A stretch of DNA of 64,000 nucleotides from Adenanthera pavonina. Its lineage: Eukaryota > Streptophyta > Magnoliopsida > Fabales > Fabaceae. The notes under the pieces were generated by a model, which ran no database searches, was not told the DNA's origin, and saw only the letters and a list, made by a program, of their open reading frames with translations. Position 1 is the stretch's first letter. The number at the start of each line of letters is the position of its first letter. The stretch is taken from assembly GCA_026686845.1 (NCBI GenBank), contig JAIVEN010000010.1:24030001-24094000 (forward strand), written 5' to 3'. Shown here one piece after another: positions 1 to 12,682 of this stretch. The position numbers and the translations under genes were made by a program.

Positions 1-1884
1 TGATTTGTGTTTGATGCTTCGGAGACTTGCCAAATCCCCTGTGTGCTTTGTGTTGGCAACTCAAAGTAACCAGGTATTGGAGATTGTGCCCAAGGCTAAT
101 TATTGTATTATGAACATTGCTCTTCATTATGAAAAAGGTGTTTTTTTTTCTTACATCATTATATTATTTGCATATTTTCTTTATAATAATATCCTTGGAT
201 AAATTATTTTATCCTAAATGTCCCTAGTCAATCATCTTTGTGGGAATAATGATGAACTAAGGCTAGTATGATTTTGATTGATAATTATGTGATAATTATG
301 TATGAAGATACAAATTAAAATCATAAGCTCCTATTAAAGAATAGGCGCTGGATCGACCTGTTATGAGATAGCTACATGGATCAAGTCATAAGCATATCTC
401 ATATATAACTGTCTCACTAAGCCCTCAGACATGAGATCATCATGACTTCCTACATGGGGAACATTATACTTTGGCATAGTCAAAAGTCACTTTTATTCAA
501 GAGATCATAAATGCTATGATCGAGTATAGTGGAAATTGAGTGAAGGAAGATGAATGATCAAGATGGAATTCGTCCCTCTAATTAATGGAGAGATAGATCT
601 AGGCCCCTCGATGAGTGAGATCGAGAAATGTATGGCCGTGCTCGAATGGAAGAGTTTCCATTTCTTCTATCAGTGTTCGGAGATCTAGAAAGTGACGGTC
701 AAGTAAAATGAGGATGACATTTCCATGCCTCATACTTAACCCATATATCATGAGACAAAAGGGATGTAATCGGCTTATATGAAAGGTTACATCGGATCTC
801 CGACCTCATATGATTTGAGTAGTCACAATATCTTGCTAGAGACCACTTGTGACTTGTGGGTCCAATAGTGTTATTAGTCCACTGCCAACATCATATGGAC
901 CTACAGGGTCACACACAAGAACAAGCCAACTCGAGCTAGAATGTCCAGATTCATTGAATATAAAATGTGTCTAGATTCAATGAATTTAATGTTCAATTTA
1001 GGGTGATAGAATTATATATATATGATATATATATTAAAATTCAAAATATATATATATTGTTCAAATTAATTCAAATAAACTAGTTTTAAATTTAATTATA
1101 TATGATAGATTTAAATTTAAACTAATGTCATAATCTAAATTTGATTTAGATTTAATTCTAAATTTGAATTTAAATTAATAATCTAAATTTGATTTATATG
1201 ATAAATTAAATCCAGATTTGATTCTAGATAAAGATTAGATAGTTAGTTTAAATTTAATCTATTAGATAGATTTAAATTCAAACTAATTTATTTAATCAAT
1301 ATTTGATTTAGTTTAAATTATTGATTTAAATTAAACTAATATCAAATCCTATCTATATATTGATATAGAGTAGGGTACTTAACTAATACAATTTTTGAAT
1401 TATCCTAAAGAGAGAGGGGTCGTATACTCAGAGAGTGAGACTGTACATATAAATAGCAAACGGACTTACAGACATCATAACTAGAGGCGTTAGCATACCA
1501 TTCGAGTTGGACTCACCGTTTATATGGTTACTGGTAAAAGGAGCTAACTAGTCGCATTAGTTCCTAGGGTCCGACAAAATGCAAAAAAAAACACCAAGGG
1601 ACGCACCAAAGGTAATTCTTTTTTTACATCTCAATCTAAACAACATTGACAAATCCATGGGAGGGAATTTCTTGATAGTTTTTCTGCCGCGTTGTGCTGA
1701 AATTCCCAACACTGAGTGTATATGTATGCTTGTTAGTTGTTTGTCATTTGATTATATATATACATGTTTCTTTTCATACCACGATGTTGTTTGTGTGTTC
1801 ATGCGTGGTCCTTTTCATGTCGTGGTATGTACACGGCTAGATGAGGTATTTGTATTTTGATCTGTGACACTTGTATGTGAAGAT
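1..1884 (+). repeat. Gypsy LTR fragment, split by a solo LTR
   Basis: Bases 1-74 and 1712-1884 read as one piece of the Gypsy LTR family seen complete at 10,210-12,677. Bases 1-74 match the segment around 10,980-11,040 (gene-like text ending in a GTAACC step). Bases 1712-1884 match the following segment with the ATACCACGAT...ATCGTGGTAT inverted repeat. A solo LTR (75-1711) sits exactly at the break. The left end is outside the window and the right end runs into the next LTR copy. Confidence 0.65.
75..1711. mobile_element. Solo LTR, family S2
   Basis: This 1,637-bp block is the reverse complement of the LTR at 55,507-59,078 once that copy's inner insertion is removed. It starts TATTGGAGATT (ancestral TG now TA) and ends ...TTCCCAACA. 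No primer-binding site or coding region adjoins it, so it is a solo LTR. The flanks CCAGG and CTGAG would be a target duplication with two mismatches; both lie where the host LTR normally reads about ACCGGGTGT. Bases about 1000-1350 are almost pure A/T with many TTTAAATT-like steps. The element lineage and direction of transcription cannot be told from the LTR. Confidence 0.75.
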
Positions 1885-3893
1885 TGTAACACCCATCATG
1901 ACTTTATTTTTGCATTGTGTACAAAACCAGAGGAAAGCAGGATGGAGGAAGGTTCAAGTGGAGTCTGAAAGAGCTCCACGCCATGGTGAGAAGTAGGGCC
2001 GCTATGGTGAGAGCAAGTCTAGTGGTGTTATTTCACTTGAAACACGGTGGCACCGTAGTGGACTTATCTAAGGCCACGGCGAGACTCGAGTTTCTAGTTT
2101 AAATCAGAAATATTTCGGATGAACAGAAAGAAAGAAACGAAGAGAGCAATGGAGAGGAACGAGAGAGCTATGCTAGGGTTCGATATTTCTAGGCTTTGAA
2201 AGTGATTTTCATACATCAAGAGCTTGGATTCATGTGGGTAAGTGATCTCTACTCCTCTCTCTCCGTTTTCTTCGATTTAACTTTGGGATTTTTCAGTTAT
2301 AAGTTGGGATTTCCGGTTTAGGATGGAATCCACCGATTGAAATGGATGATATAAGGTTAAGGAAGTGTGTTTTGGTGTTCTTGTTACTTGGATGTATGAT
2401 ATGAATTATGCATGATTTGAGCTTAACCCTACATTGTTTTCGGTTAGGGCTCTTGGGAATCCGAAGTATATGTGGTTGAGTAATGTTTGAATGGTCCTCA
2501 AAAGCTTATTGATGCATGCAAGGGGCGTTAGAACCTTAGGTTAGGCCTAAAGTGGTTGAATTATGGTTTTGGTTAAATAGTATATTGTGTTAATTGAAGA
2601 ATTGTGATATTGTGAAGATTGTTTGGTAGCCTGAGAGGGGTTCAAGCATGTTGGACAACTCGAGAAGTTCGTGGAATTCACGTGTGTGGTATTGACAATT
2701 GAGATAACCAAGTGTTTGTTTGTATCATATTGTTTGTATTGTATGATGTTGCGTATATTTGTATATGTATGCATGTTTCTTTCATACCATGATATAGACA
2801 TATTTACGTGTATTGTTTTCTATATATTGTGGTATGCACACAGTTAGATGATGATTATGATGACTATGATGATTATGATGATGATTAGAGATGATAATGT
2901 TGATGTGACATGACATGATGCATGCATGACATTGTGACATATTATGATGATATGAGCATCACCACATGGCATTGTGAGATTATGATAAATGGTGGATTTG
3001 GTGGTGATAACGATACGGTATGATATATAATGATATGAAATATGATTATATGAGATATGATTAAGGAGGATAAGGATGGGATCCCTGTCACTAAATCCTC
3101 CCCTATGGCCAGGGGAGCCAAGCAGTAGTGGACTGCACCTTCCCTAAATCACCACCAATTTGAGGTGGTCCAGGTGAAGGAAAGCCACGGTTCGAGCACT
3201 AGTTTAACTTTTGGCCAGGTTGCATTAGTGTAAGGTGAACTTGGTGATATCCCGGAATCAGTCTTCACCGACTATTAGAAGGGAATTACCTATATGAAAT
3301 GTCCAGTTATGACAACAGCCTATAGTTCTAGCTGTGTGCGAGGAAGACATGCATTCTATTCATTTCACATTGCATTCATGAGTTGTGTGGGATATATGTA
3401 TATATATGTGTGTGTGGTTGTCCCCGGTTACTGAGACATTGTCTCACATCCCTCTCCCATCACTAATATTTCAGGTGACAGTTTTGGCACTAGTCCTAAG
3501 AAGCTAAGGGAGTAGCATCGATCATGGGAATACTAGGTCTATGTAGTTTGTGTGTTATTTGGATATGTATCTTGTGCCCAGTAGGATAGAATGTTTTATA
3601 ATGGATGGATTGTTATGGATGGATGTATGTATGGTTATGTATATGGAATTGTGTTGTATGTGATGTGTATGTTGTATTATGGTGTTTACAGGGTTTTGGA
3701 TATTGGAAAGTGAGTATAGTGGTGTTTGTGAGTGAAGAGTGGATTTGGACCTCGTTGGTGTGTTTTAGGGCCTGTAGCCCATTTTGTCAAGTTGGGTTCA
3801 AGGGGGTCAAATCTCGGAGGAGTGGTTCCTTTGAGATGAAACCACTCTGGACAAGTTGGTTTGGGGGTTTTGGACCATTATGAATGGTCTTTA
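1885..3893 (+). repeat. Gypsy LTR, 3'-truncated
   Basis: It starts TGTAACACCCATCATGAC and follows the 10,210-12,677 LTR through its landmarks: a purine-rich leader, a splice-donor-like GTAAGTGATC, the ATACCATGATAT...TATTGTGGTAT inverted repeat, a GAT-rich microsatellite near 2845-2890, and a CCCGGAATCAG block. It stops at a GAATGGTCTTT step, where the next LTR copy begins directly. The last ~900 bp of a full LTR are therefore missing, as expected from unequal recombination between tandem LTR copies. Confidence 0.75.
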
Positions 3894-6308
3894 TGTAACA
3901 CCCCTCATGATATCTTTCTTAGCATTGTGTGTAGCACCAAAGGAAACAGGACTGATGAAGGCTCAAGTAGTGCAAAAAAAAAAGCTCCACGTTGCGGCTT
4001 GAAGTAGAGTCACCGCGGCGAGAATGAGTCCAGTGGCGTGGTTTCAGTTGAGCTTGGTGGTGCCGTGGCGAGATGTCCTAGAGCTGTGGCAAGATTTGGG
4101 ATTTTTGTTTCAATTCGGATCATTTAAGAGGATTCAGAAAGAAAGAAACAGAGGAGAACCGAGGGAGCTTTGCTAAGGTTTGAGTTTTCCAGCATCTAGG
4201 AGCAATTTTCAGACCTTGGAAGCTTGGATTCAAGTTGGTAAGTGATTTCTACTCCTCTCTCTCCATTTTCTTCAGTTGAAATTTGGGGTTTTTCAATTAT
4301 AAGTTTGGATCTTCGGTTCTAGCCAAAATCCACCCATTGAAATGGATGAAATGGGGGTTAATGAAGTGTGTTGTGGTGTTCTTGTTGCTTGGGTGTGAGT
4401 TTTGAAGATATTATATATGTTTAGAGCTTAACCGTGGGTTATTTTTCGTTGAGAATATGAGAAATCTGAGTTGTATAGAATTGTGTGATATTTGAATGGT
4501 TCCTAGGAGCTTAATGATGCATGAAAGGGGTGTTGGAACCTTGGGTTAGGCTAAAGCGGTTGAATTGTGATGTTTGGATATTTGGTATATGTGGTTAATT
4601 GAGGTATTATGGTATTGTTAAGGTTGTTTGGCTACTTGGAGAAGGCTAGTTGTGGGATTGGTGTTCAAGAAAGCTTGTGGAACTCGTGTGAGCGTGATAT
4701 TGACAACCTGAGGTAACCGGGAGTTTGTTTGTATTTTATTGTATGACAGTATATATATTTGTGTATATATGTATGTTTCTTTCATACCAAAATATTGATG
4801 TGTTTGTGTGTACGATTTTCTATATATATCGTGGTATGCACACTGCTAGATGATGATTTTGATGACTATGATGATTATGATGATGATATTGATATGACAT
4901 GAGATGATGCATACATGACATTATGATATGACGATAATGACTATATGATGATATATGAGCATCACCACATGACATTTGTGAGATTGTGAGATATGGTAGA
5001 TTAGGTGGTGGTGACGATACGATGTGAAATATGATGATATGAGATATGATTAAGGAGGATAAGGATGAGATCCTTGTCACTAAATCCTCCCCTATAGCCA
5101 AGGGAGCCAAGCGGCAGTGGACTGCACCTTCCTTAAATCACCACCAATTCGAGGTAGTCCAAGAGAAGGAGAGCCACGGTCCGAGCAATAGTGTAACCTT
5201 TGGCTAGGTTGCATCAGTGTAAGGTGAGCTTGGTAATGTCCCAGAATTAATCTTCACTGACTGTTGGAAGGGAGTTACCTATTTGAGATGTCATGTTATG
5301 ACGATAGCCCGTGGTTCTAGTTGTGTGTGAGGGAGACATGCATACCATTCATTTCACATTATATTCATGAGTTGCATGAGATATATGTATATATATATGA
5401 GTGTGGTTATCCCCAGTTACTGAGACATTGTCTCACACCTCTCTCCCATGAACTAACCTTTCAGGTGACCGTTATGGCACTAGTCAAGAGAAGATTATGT
5501 AGTATTTGTAATTTGGATAATTAATCTTATGCCAAGTAGGATAGAATGGTTTGTAATGAATGTATGGTTATGGATATGGATTGTATGGATGTTGTATGTA
5601 TGGTTACATGATTTTGAATGCTAAGGAGTCAGTATGGTGGTGTTTGTGAGCTCAGAGTGGATTTGGGCCTGGTTGGTGTGCTTTAGGGCCTGTAGCCTGT
5701 TTTGTCAAGTTGTGGTTCAAGGGGGTCAAATCTCAGAAGAGTGGTTGCTTTGAGGTAAAACCCCTTTGGACAAGTTGGTTTGCGTGTTTTGAACCTATAT
5801 GAATGGTCTTTGAGTGACAATTTTCCTTTGGTGGCAATTCGAGGTGGTTAATGATGGGTTTTGGTCAATAAGTGGCTAAAACGGTGTCAAGAGTCTAGAA
5901 TCTCCATATGGAGCTGGATTGAGGTGAAAGTGGTGTCTATGGCTAGTTTGAGACTAGATTGACTTCTAGGAGTTAAAATCAAGTCAATCAAAGGTCGAAG
6001 CATAAAGTTATGCGAGTCGGAAATCTGACCCAAGTGTTGAGTTTTGCTAGTGTGGAAACCAGCATGAGACACCATGGCTCCAGAGTCCAGGCCACGGTGC
6101 TAGTGGAGGCCAAAGTAAGTGAAAACAAGGGAGGCCAGAGCTGGGCGGTACTGTAGTGGTCGTGGCACCAGCCCAGTTTTTGGTGTTATTTGGTTTGTTT
6201 TTGCTATTCTGAAATTTTGGAGAGTTGTTTGGGATGTCAGGGTTGTGTTTGGTTGAATTTTGAAGTTTTTGGTCAAGTCTGGAGGTGTCAGGAGGTAAGG
6301 TGTTACAC
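3894..6308 (+). mobile_element. Gypsy LTR, full-length type
   Basis: This 2,415-bp LTR starts TGTAACACCCCTCATGA and ends GGTAAGGTGTTACA, the terminal inverted signature of the family. It carries the same internal landmarks as the neighbouring copies, including the conserved inverted repeat (about 4784-4839) and GAT repeats (about 4850-4890). No internal retroelement region follows; a duplicate of its own 3' part does. It is therefore a solo LTR or the remains of an LTR tandem. No target duplication is visible because both sides are family sequence. Confidence 0.75.
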
Positions 6309-6808
6309 TTTGAGTGACCATTTGCCTTGGTGGCAATTAGAGATTGTTATTGGTGAGTTTTGGTCAATAAGTGGCCAAAACGGTGTCAGAGGTCCAATAT
6401 CTCAATACGGAGTAGGATTAATGTGAAAGTAGTGTGTATGGATAGATTGAGACTAGATTGACTTGTAGGAGTTGGAATCAAGTCAATTGGAGATCAGAGC
6501 ATAAAGTTATACACGTCCAAAGTTCACCCCGATGGTTGAAGTTTGCTGGCATAGAAAACCAGCAGGGGGGCCGCAGTGCTAGGAAGCAGGCTGCAGCGCC
6601 AGAGAGTCCAGTAGCAAGTGGAAAACAAAGGAGGTCTAAAGCTGCGGCGGTACTATAGCGGCCACGGCCCCAACCTAGATTTTGATGTTGTTTGGTTCAT
6701 TTCTGCTATTCTGAAGTTTTGGGAAGTTGTTTTGAGATGTTTGGAATGCGTTTGATTGGATTTTGAAGATTTTGGTCAAGTATGAAGGTGTTTAGAGGTA
6801 GAGTGTTA
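5812..6808 (+). repeat. Direct tandem duplication of the LTR 3' part (~497-bp unit)
   Basis: Unit 1 (about 5812-6308) and unit 2 (about 6309-6808) both begin at a CTTTGAGTGACNATTT step and end in a degenerate GTGTTACA (unit 2 ends GTGTTATA). Shared landmarks include TGGTGGCAATT, TGGTCAATAAGTGGC, a sentence ending TCAAGTCAAT and the motif CTATTCTGAA. The break coincides with the truncation point of the LTR copy ending at 3893, which suggests one recombination-prone spot. Confidence 0.8.
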
Positions 6809-6810
6809 TA

Positions 6811-8125
6811 GAAACTCTGCCCAATTTTCTATAAAATGTTTAAGCATGAATGATTTTAAATGTTTGAATGATGATTTGACGATATGTGTTTGCAATATGT
6901 GATGATATGTTTACTTGATTGGTGGTAACTATTGAGATTCCATGAATCTCATCCCTTCCAAATGCTAACCATGTTTAGGCCAAGGTAATGCAAGGAGTTC
7001 AAGAGAGCTAAAAGAGATGAGGAAGAAATTGGTGGAAATTATGTTCTTGCAAGTATTGATGTTAATTTTGATAATATGTATAAATTTGTGTGTAAAGGAT
7101 AAATCATATATATATGTATATATATACACAAATGCAAGCATGTTCCTTGAGAAATGTTTTGGTGTTTTGTATGAAGTTGGAACAATGGATGATGGTGTAA
7201 GTATATTATGAAATTTATTATGCTAAAGTATGGATGAAAGGGTTCAATCTGGATACCCTGATAGAATATAGGTACTGTTTATTCGAACTAGGAAAATTAA
7301 TTTTATTGATTTATATAATATAAAAGTAGATGGAATAAGCTTTCCACAGAGCCAAAGAATACATCAATTGGTTAAATATACTATTTATGGTGAATTTGTA
7401 AATTTAGGGTTCAAAACAGGGCAAGGTTGGAAAACTGGAATGTTACTAAAGGTACTCGAAATTTCTAAAGGGATTATAAAATTTCACAAAACTCCAAAAA
7501 TTCATTGGTTTATATTATAAAAATTTCTATATCTTAAATTTAATATGCCACTGATTTGGAAGTGATTGGAGTTACATAATGAGAGATATGTAAGTTTTCC
7601 AAAGACTATTCCAGTAAAAGTTAAGTTCTGACCCTTGATAGTTCAAATTAATGCCATGTCATATTCTAGTAGAATAAATATATAAGAAAATATGGCTAGA
7701 TAATACACATATAGGGATTTCCAATGACATAGAGAATGCATAATTTGACTTAGGATATCATGAGATATAAATTTTTAAAGATAAGGCCAAAACCTGGGAA
7801 GTTTCAAAATAACCAAATGTACAGTAAATATTTGAGAAATAAATAGTACAAATTGGTCAGGAGAAGGCTCTATTTCACATTTTTTCCATGTATAAAATCT
7901 TTTTATCTATTTTTAGAGACTTAAATCACTTTGTTATGATTTTTCTAGAATTAGTTATGAATTTTCAAATTTTATTAGGTAAAATGGAAAATGTACAATG
8001 AACAATACTCGAAATAAAGAAAAATCTGTTTTGATATTTTTATGAAATCAAGTCTCTAATCATGTAATAATGGACATAATTGGAGTCTAATACATGAGAA
8101 ATGGGCTCAAGTTTAAGATGTTATA
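6811..8125 (-). repeat. Inverted fragment of LTR family S3
   Basis: Read on the minus strand this matches the first part of the solo LTR at 49,359-51,918. The end near 8125 (GATGTTATA on the + strand) corresponds to the S3 start TGTAACA. The stretch about 8045-8075 with AATCAAGTCTCTAATCA matches the reverse complement of 49,420-49,445. The stretch about 6935-6970 with GAGATTCCATGAATCTC matches the S3 block at 50,140-50,170. The S3 3' half is absent. The left junction directly abuts a Gypsy LTR end at 6808. Short unrelated reading frames occur inside and are not genes. Confidence 0.65.
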
Positions 8126-8415
8126 GCCACCTTATCAGGATAACCTGCTGGACAGAGCTGAGGACATGGTTAACCCTTACGTTATGCGGATAACCTTAAC
8201 CCCTTTCATGAAATCAAAGAGGGAACACTTAGAAAAGCTTTGAGATTGAGACTTTATCCTCATAACTTTCATAAGCTATGTGCATAAGGTAACCTTTTTT
8301 CATGAAAACAAAGAGGGAACACTTAGAAAAGCTTTGAGATTGAGACTTTATCCTCATAACCTTCATAAGTTATGTGCATAAAGTAAAACTTTTCGTGAAA
8401 ACCATTTTGAAAACA
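8126..8415 (-). repeat. Fragment of Sirevirus-2 LTR with a 94-bp tandem duplication
   Basis: The piece matches the U3 part of the LTR at 59,212-60,818 (compare 60,385-60,600): CCTTATCAGGATAA, GACAGAGCTGAGGA, TTATGCGGATAACCT and TTGAGATTGAGACTTTAT occur in the same order and orientation. Within it a 94-bp unit is tandemly repeated (8204-8297 and 8298-8391). It begins at a TTTCATGAAA step, and each unit contains GGGAACACTTAGAAAAGC. Only one such unit is present in the full LTR. Confidence 0.65.
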
Positions 8416-9000
8416 TGAGCCAAACACCAAATTCATTTGTTAGCCATTATTTCTCAATTCTAACATATGCTAATATCATATTTACTTAATCTAAGTCATT
8501 TAAAACATATGGTAACAAGATTAAGTAAATTTTCAAAGATTAATCTCACCTCAAGATCTAAGTGAAAACAAAATATATCTAGTGACTATGTCTTCAAATG
8601 TTGAGTTCTACTTCCATTTGGTTATTTTCTTCTTGGCATGCTCCCTTATGATCTTCCATTCTTGGAGTATCCTTTCTCTTCTTCTTTCTTGAGTGAGTCA
8701 TGATGTTGATTTTCATTTCTTTATTCCAATGCTCACTCTTCCTATTTAAACTATCCAACATTTAACATATTTCACTTACAAACCAAGTAGTTAGTCTAAT
8801 TTATATATCCAAAATATATTATTCATTGTAAAAGCACAATGGATATATTTGCACATAGCATGATATATGCATTATAGCCATAATTAAATTCATGCTAATG
8901 AATATTTTACTTCTTTAAGGAACATTATAGATGTTAGACACATATGATACTTTTGTTCCTTATTTCTCTATATTTGTCATCATTAAAACTTATATTACAT
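8416..9000. other. No recognisable gene or repeat
   Basis: AT-rich DNA with no open frame of note, no RNA gene signal and no match I can see to the LTR families in the window. Confidence 0.5.
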
Positions 9001-9546
9001 TAAACCTGACACAAAATGGGTTTAAGGGGGTCAAAACTCAAAGAAGTGATTTCTTTGGGATGAAACCTCCTTGAACAAGTTGTTTTTGTCAAATGGGACA
9101 TGTGTGGAAGGTCCTAGGTTGTCAATTGGCCATTGGTCGCCAATTGGAGGGGTTAGTTGTGAGTGTTAGTCAAAAAGTGGTCAAAACGGTGTCAGGCATC
9201 CAAAAGCTCAATACAGAGATGAATTTAGGTGAAATTAGTGTCTATGAATAGATTGAGATGAGAATGACCTGTAGGAGTTGGAATCAAGTTAATGAGAGGT
9301 CAGAGCATAAAGTTGTGTGTGACGAAACTTTGCTTGAAAAATCAGCAATTTGGTGATATGGTTACTGATATGGGTACCGTGGCGCCAGAAGCTTAGCCAT
9401 GGCACTAGTCCTCTCTGTTTCTTTCAGGTTGTGGTGGTACTGTTGGGGCTGCAGCTTCAGCACTGTTTTGCTAGATTTTGTCTTGTTTGGATAGTTTTTG
9501 TTGCATTAGGTGATTTTCAGGGTTTTTTTTTTGATAGGGTGTTATA
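9001..9546 (+). repeat. Gypsy LTR 3' fragment
   Basis: It matches the last ~550 bp of the Gypsy LTR family: GGGTTTAAGGGGGTCAAA, the GAAACCTCCTTG step, AGTGGTCAAAACGGTGTCAG, a GTAGGAGTTGGAATCAAG block and a final GATAGGGTGTTATA. The 5' three quarters are missing. A T10 run lies just before the end. Bases 9547-10,209 beyond it show no recognisable gene or repeat. Confidence 0.7.
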
Positions 9547-10209
9547 TCTAAAATCTAGCTTTGTCAGCAAAGTAACATGAGGAAGAAGTATCCTGCAAGT
9601 TTATTAATGAAGCAAAAACATAAGCAAAGATATAAAATCATGTTCAGTGGTTTATGGAAAAATTTCTTCCAAGTTAAACATGATATGCAACAATCATGCA
9701 AAAAATGATATATCAGATATGTAATTTAACCTTGAAGATTGTCTTGTTCCATTAATTTAAAAAGTTAAAAAAGAAACGGTAGAAGTACATGGCTAAGCCT
9801 GTGCTTATTGCGTTTAGCAAGTAGATATAATATATTAAACCATAACAAATGCTGAGATACTGACTATATTCACACCATTTGCTTTGTTTTCGTTTTGTTA
9901 TTAACTATTTTTATTGAACTTATGAGGTAAAACAATTTTTATCAATTAGTAAAATTGAATATGAAAAATATGTATATTTTTACTAGGAGTATTATAATCA
10001 TTTAAATCATATTTTCTCTCTATTCTTGTTATTAATTTCTTCATCAAATCTGAATAAATATAAGAGGTAGGGAAGAAATACATACTGATCGAGGATATTC
10101 TTCCACTGACAGAATGTAAATGACATGCACCAATAGCACAGGTAGATAGAATAAAGTTACACAAACTTTTTCAGTGGTTCACCGTAGAAACACTCCAAGA
10201 AAGAATTGT

Positions 10210-12677
10210 TGTAACACCCCTCATGACTTTGTTTTGGCTTTATATGCAGAACCAGAGGAAGAAAGACATAGGAAAGGTTTAGCTGAACCAGAAAGGAATT
10301 CCACATCGTGGCAAGAAGCAGAGCCACCACGGTGAGAGAGTTACAGATTCTGATATTTTCCTTGAAAGACATGGCACCGCGGTGAGCAATTTTGGGGTCA
10401 CAGTGAAAGTCAAAAAATTTGTTTAAGTCGGGAACATTTCAGTCGAACGTGGAAGGAGAAAATGGAGGGAGAACAGAGGAGCTCCGATAGGGCATGAGAA
10501 ATCTGGCCAAGGGAGATCATTTTCAAACTCAAGAGACCTCAATCGTTGTTGGTAAGTGATCCCTAACCTTATCTCTTCTCTTTTCTTCTCTATTTTCAGT
10601 GGGAAGTTGAGTTGAAGCTTAGGGTTTATGGTTTTAGCAATTTCCACCGATTAAAATGCTTGATTTTGTGTTGTAGGAGTGTTTTGTGGTGTTAGGAAGC
10701 TTTGGGTATGAGTTTTGATTGGATTATGATGGGTTTGAGTTAAACCCGAGGTTGAAATTTGGGAAAAGAAGTGGAAATCCGAAATGGTAGGTGTTGGTGT
10801 GTGTTTGAATGGTTGTTTAAGGTTTATTGGTATGTGTGTATGTTGTTAGAACTCCGGGTTAAGCTTGGACGGCTAGATTGTAGATTGCAGTGTTATGGGA
10901 GTTATGTTAATTAAAGGTATTATATTGTTGTAATGGTAGACTGACTAATCGGAGGCTTATAGTTCGTGATTAGGGTGCTCTGGAGGCTTGCCTAAGCCCC
11001 TGTATGTGTGGTGCTGACAACCTAAGGTAACCGGGTGTTTGTTTGTACTGTATTGTATGATAGTGCTTATATTCATGTATATATATGGATGTTTCTTTCA
11101 TACCACAATATAGATGTGTTTGTGTGTATTGTTTTCTATATATCGTGGTATGCACACAGCTAGATGATGATTATGATGACTATGATAATTGTGATGACGA
11201 TTAGAGATGATGATATTGACATGACATGACATGATGTATACATGACATTGTGATATGATGATGATGATTATATGATGATACATGAGCATCACCACATGGC
11301 ATTACGAGATTGCAATATATGGCGGATTGAGTGGTGATAACGATATGATATATGATGATATATGTTAGGGAGGATAAGGATGGAATATATACTTGTTAGG
11401 GAGGATAAGGATGAGATCCCTACAGCTAAATCGCCTTCTATGGCCAAGAGGGAAAAGGCACGCAGTAAATTGTACTTTCCCTAAATCATTGCCAATTCAT
11501 GGTGGGGAAGGGTAAGGAGAGCCACGGTCTGAACATTAGTGTTATCTTTGGCTGGGTGCACTAATAGGAGGTAAGCTTGGTGATGTCCCGGAATCAGTCT
11601 TCTCCGACTATTGGAAAGGAATTACCTATACGAAATGTCCTGTTATGACGACAGCCCGTGGTTCTAGCTGTGTGCGAGGGAGACATGCATTCCATTCTTT
11701 TCATATTGCATTCACAGATTGTATGAGATATATATGTATATATATGTGTGTGTGGTTGTCCCCAGTTACCAAGATATTGTCACACACCCTCCCTCCATGA
11801 CTAACATTTCAGGTGAAGACTCTGGTGCTAGTTCGGAAAGAATCAAGGAGTTAGCGGTCTTTCCGTCCTCGATAATTCCAAGTATATTTTTGTGCCAAGT
11901 AGGTTGATATAGTTTGGTTGCCTAGACGAGTGTCCTAGGAGTAAAGAGATGTATGTGATATAATGATGTGTGATAATGATAGTAGACCCTGACATGGGTC
12001 TTTAAGGTGTCTGTGCACTAGACTGGCCATATGTGGGAGCCCAAAGGTGGTTTTTCTGTATGTGAGTTTTGGGCACATAGCCTATTATGTGGTTTTGGGG
12101 TTCAAGGGGGTCAATTCTTGAAGGAAAGGTTTCTTCGGGGTAAATCCTCCTTAGACATGTTGGTCTAGCCAAATATGACCTGTGTGAAGGGTCTTTGGAT
12201 GTCCATTTGCCTTTGGTGGCAATTGAAGGTGGTAGGTTGTGAGGTTTGGTCAAAAAGTGGCCAAAAAGGTGTTGGGTGTCTAAAATCTCCAAATGGAGTT
12301 GGATTCGAGTGAAATTGGTGTCCATGGTTAGATAATAACAAGAGTGACCTATAGGAGTTTGAATCAAGTCAATTGAAGATCGGAGCATAAAGTTATGTGC
12401 ATCGGAAGTTGGCCCAGCAAATCAGCAATTTGTTGATACAAGTTCTGATGTTGAGGCCGCGGCGCCAACATGTTGGTGGGCGTCAGTGAATCTATGAAGG
12501 GTTGGAGCCGTGACGCAACTATAGCAAGCCACGGTCTCATCCTGTTCAGGTGCCTTTCAGGTGTTATTCCGCTGCTTTGAAGTTTTGGGAAGTTGTTTTG
12601 AGATGTCTAGATTATGTTTCGTTGGTTTTTGAAGTTCTTTGGTCAAGTCTAAGGATATCTAGAAGTAGGGTGTTACA
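10210..12677 (+). mobile_element. Solo LTR, Gypsy family, perfect TSD
   Basis: This 2,468-bp LTR starts TGTAACACCCCTCATGAC and ends AAGTAGGGTGTTACA. The 5-bp target duplication ATTGT lies at 10,205-10,209 and 12,678-12,682, so both ends are exact. There is no primer-binding site, polypurine tract or coding region: a solo LTR left by recombination between the two LTRs of one insertion. It is the best reference copy for the other Gypsy LTRs here. The minus-strand 128-codon frame at 12,002-12,388 lies wholly inside it and is not a gene. Confidence 0.9.
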
Positions 12678-12682
12678 ATTGT

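Noticed and set aside
12002..12388. 128-codon minus-strand frame
   Set aside because: It lies entirely inside the Gypsy solo LTR, and related LTR copies do not keep it open.
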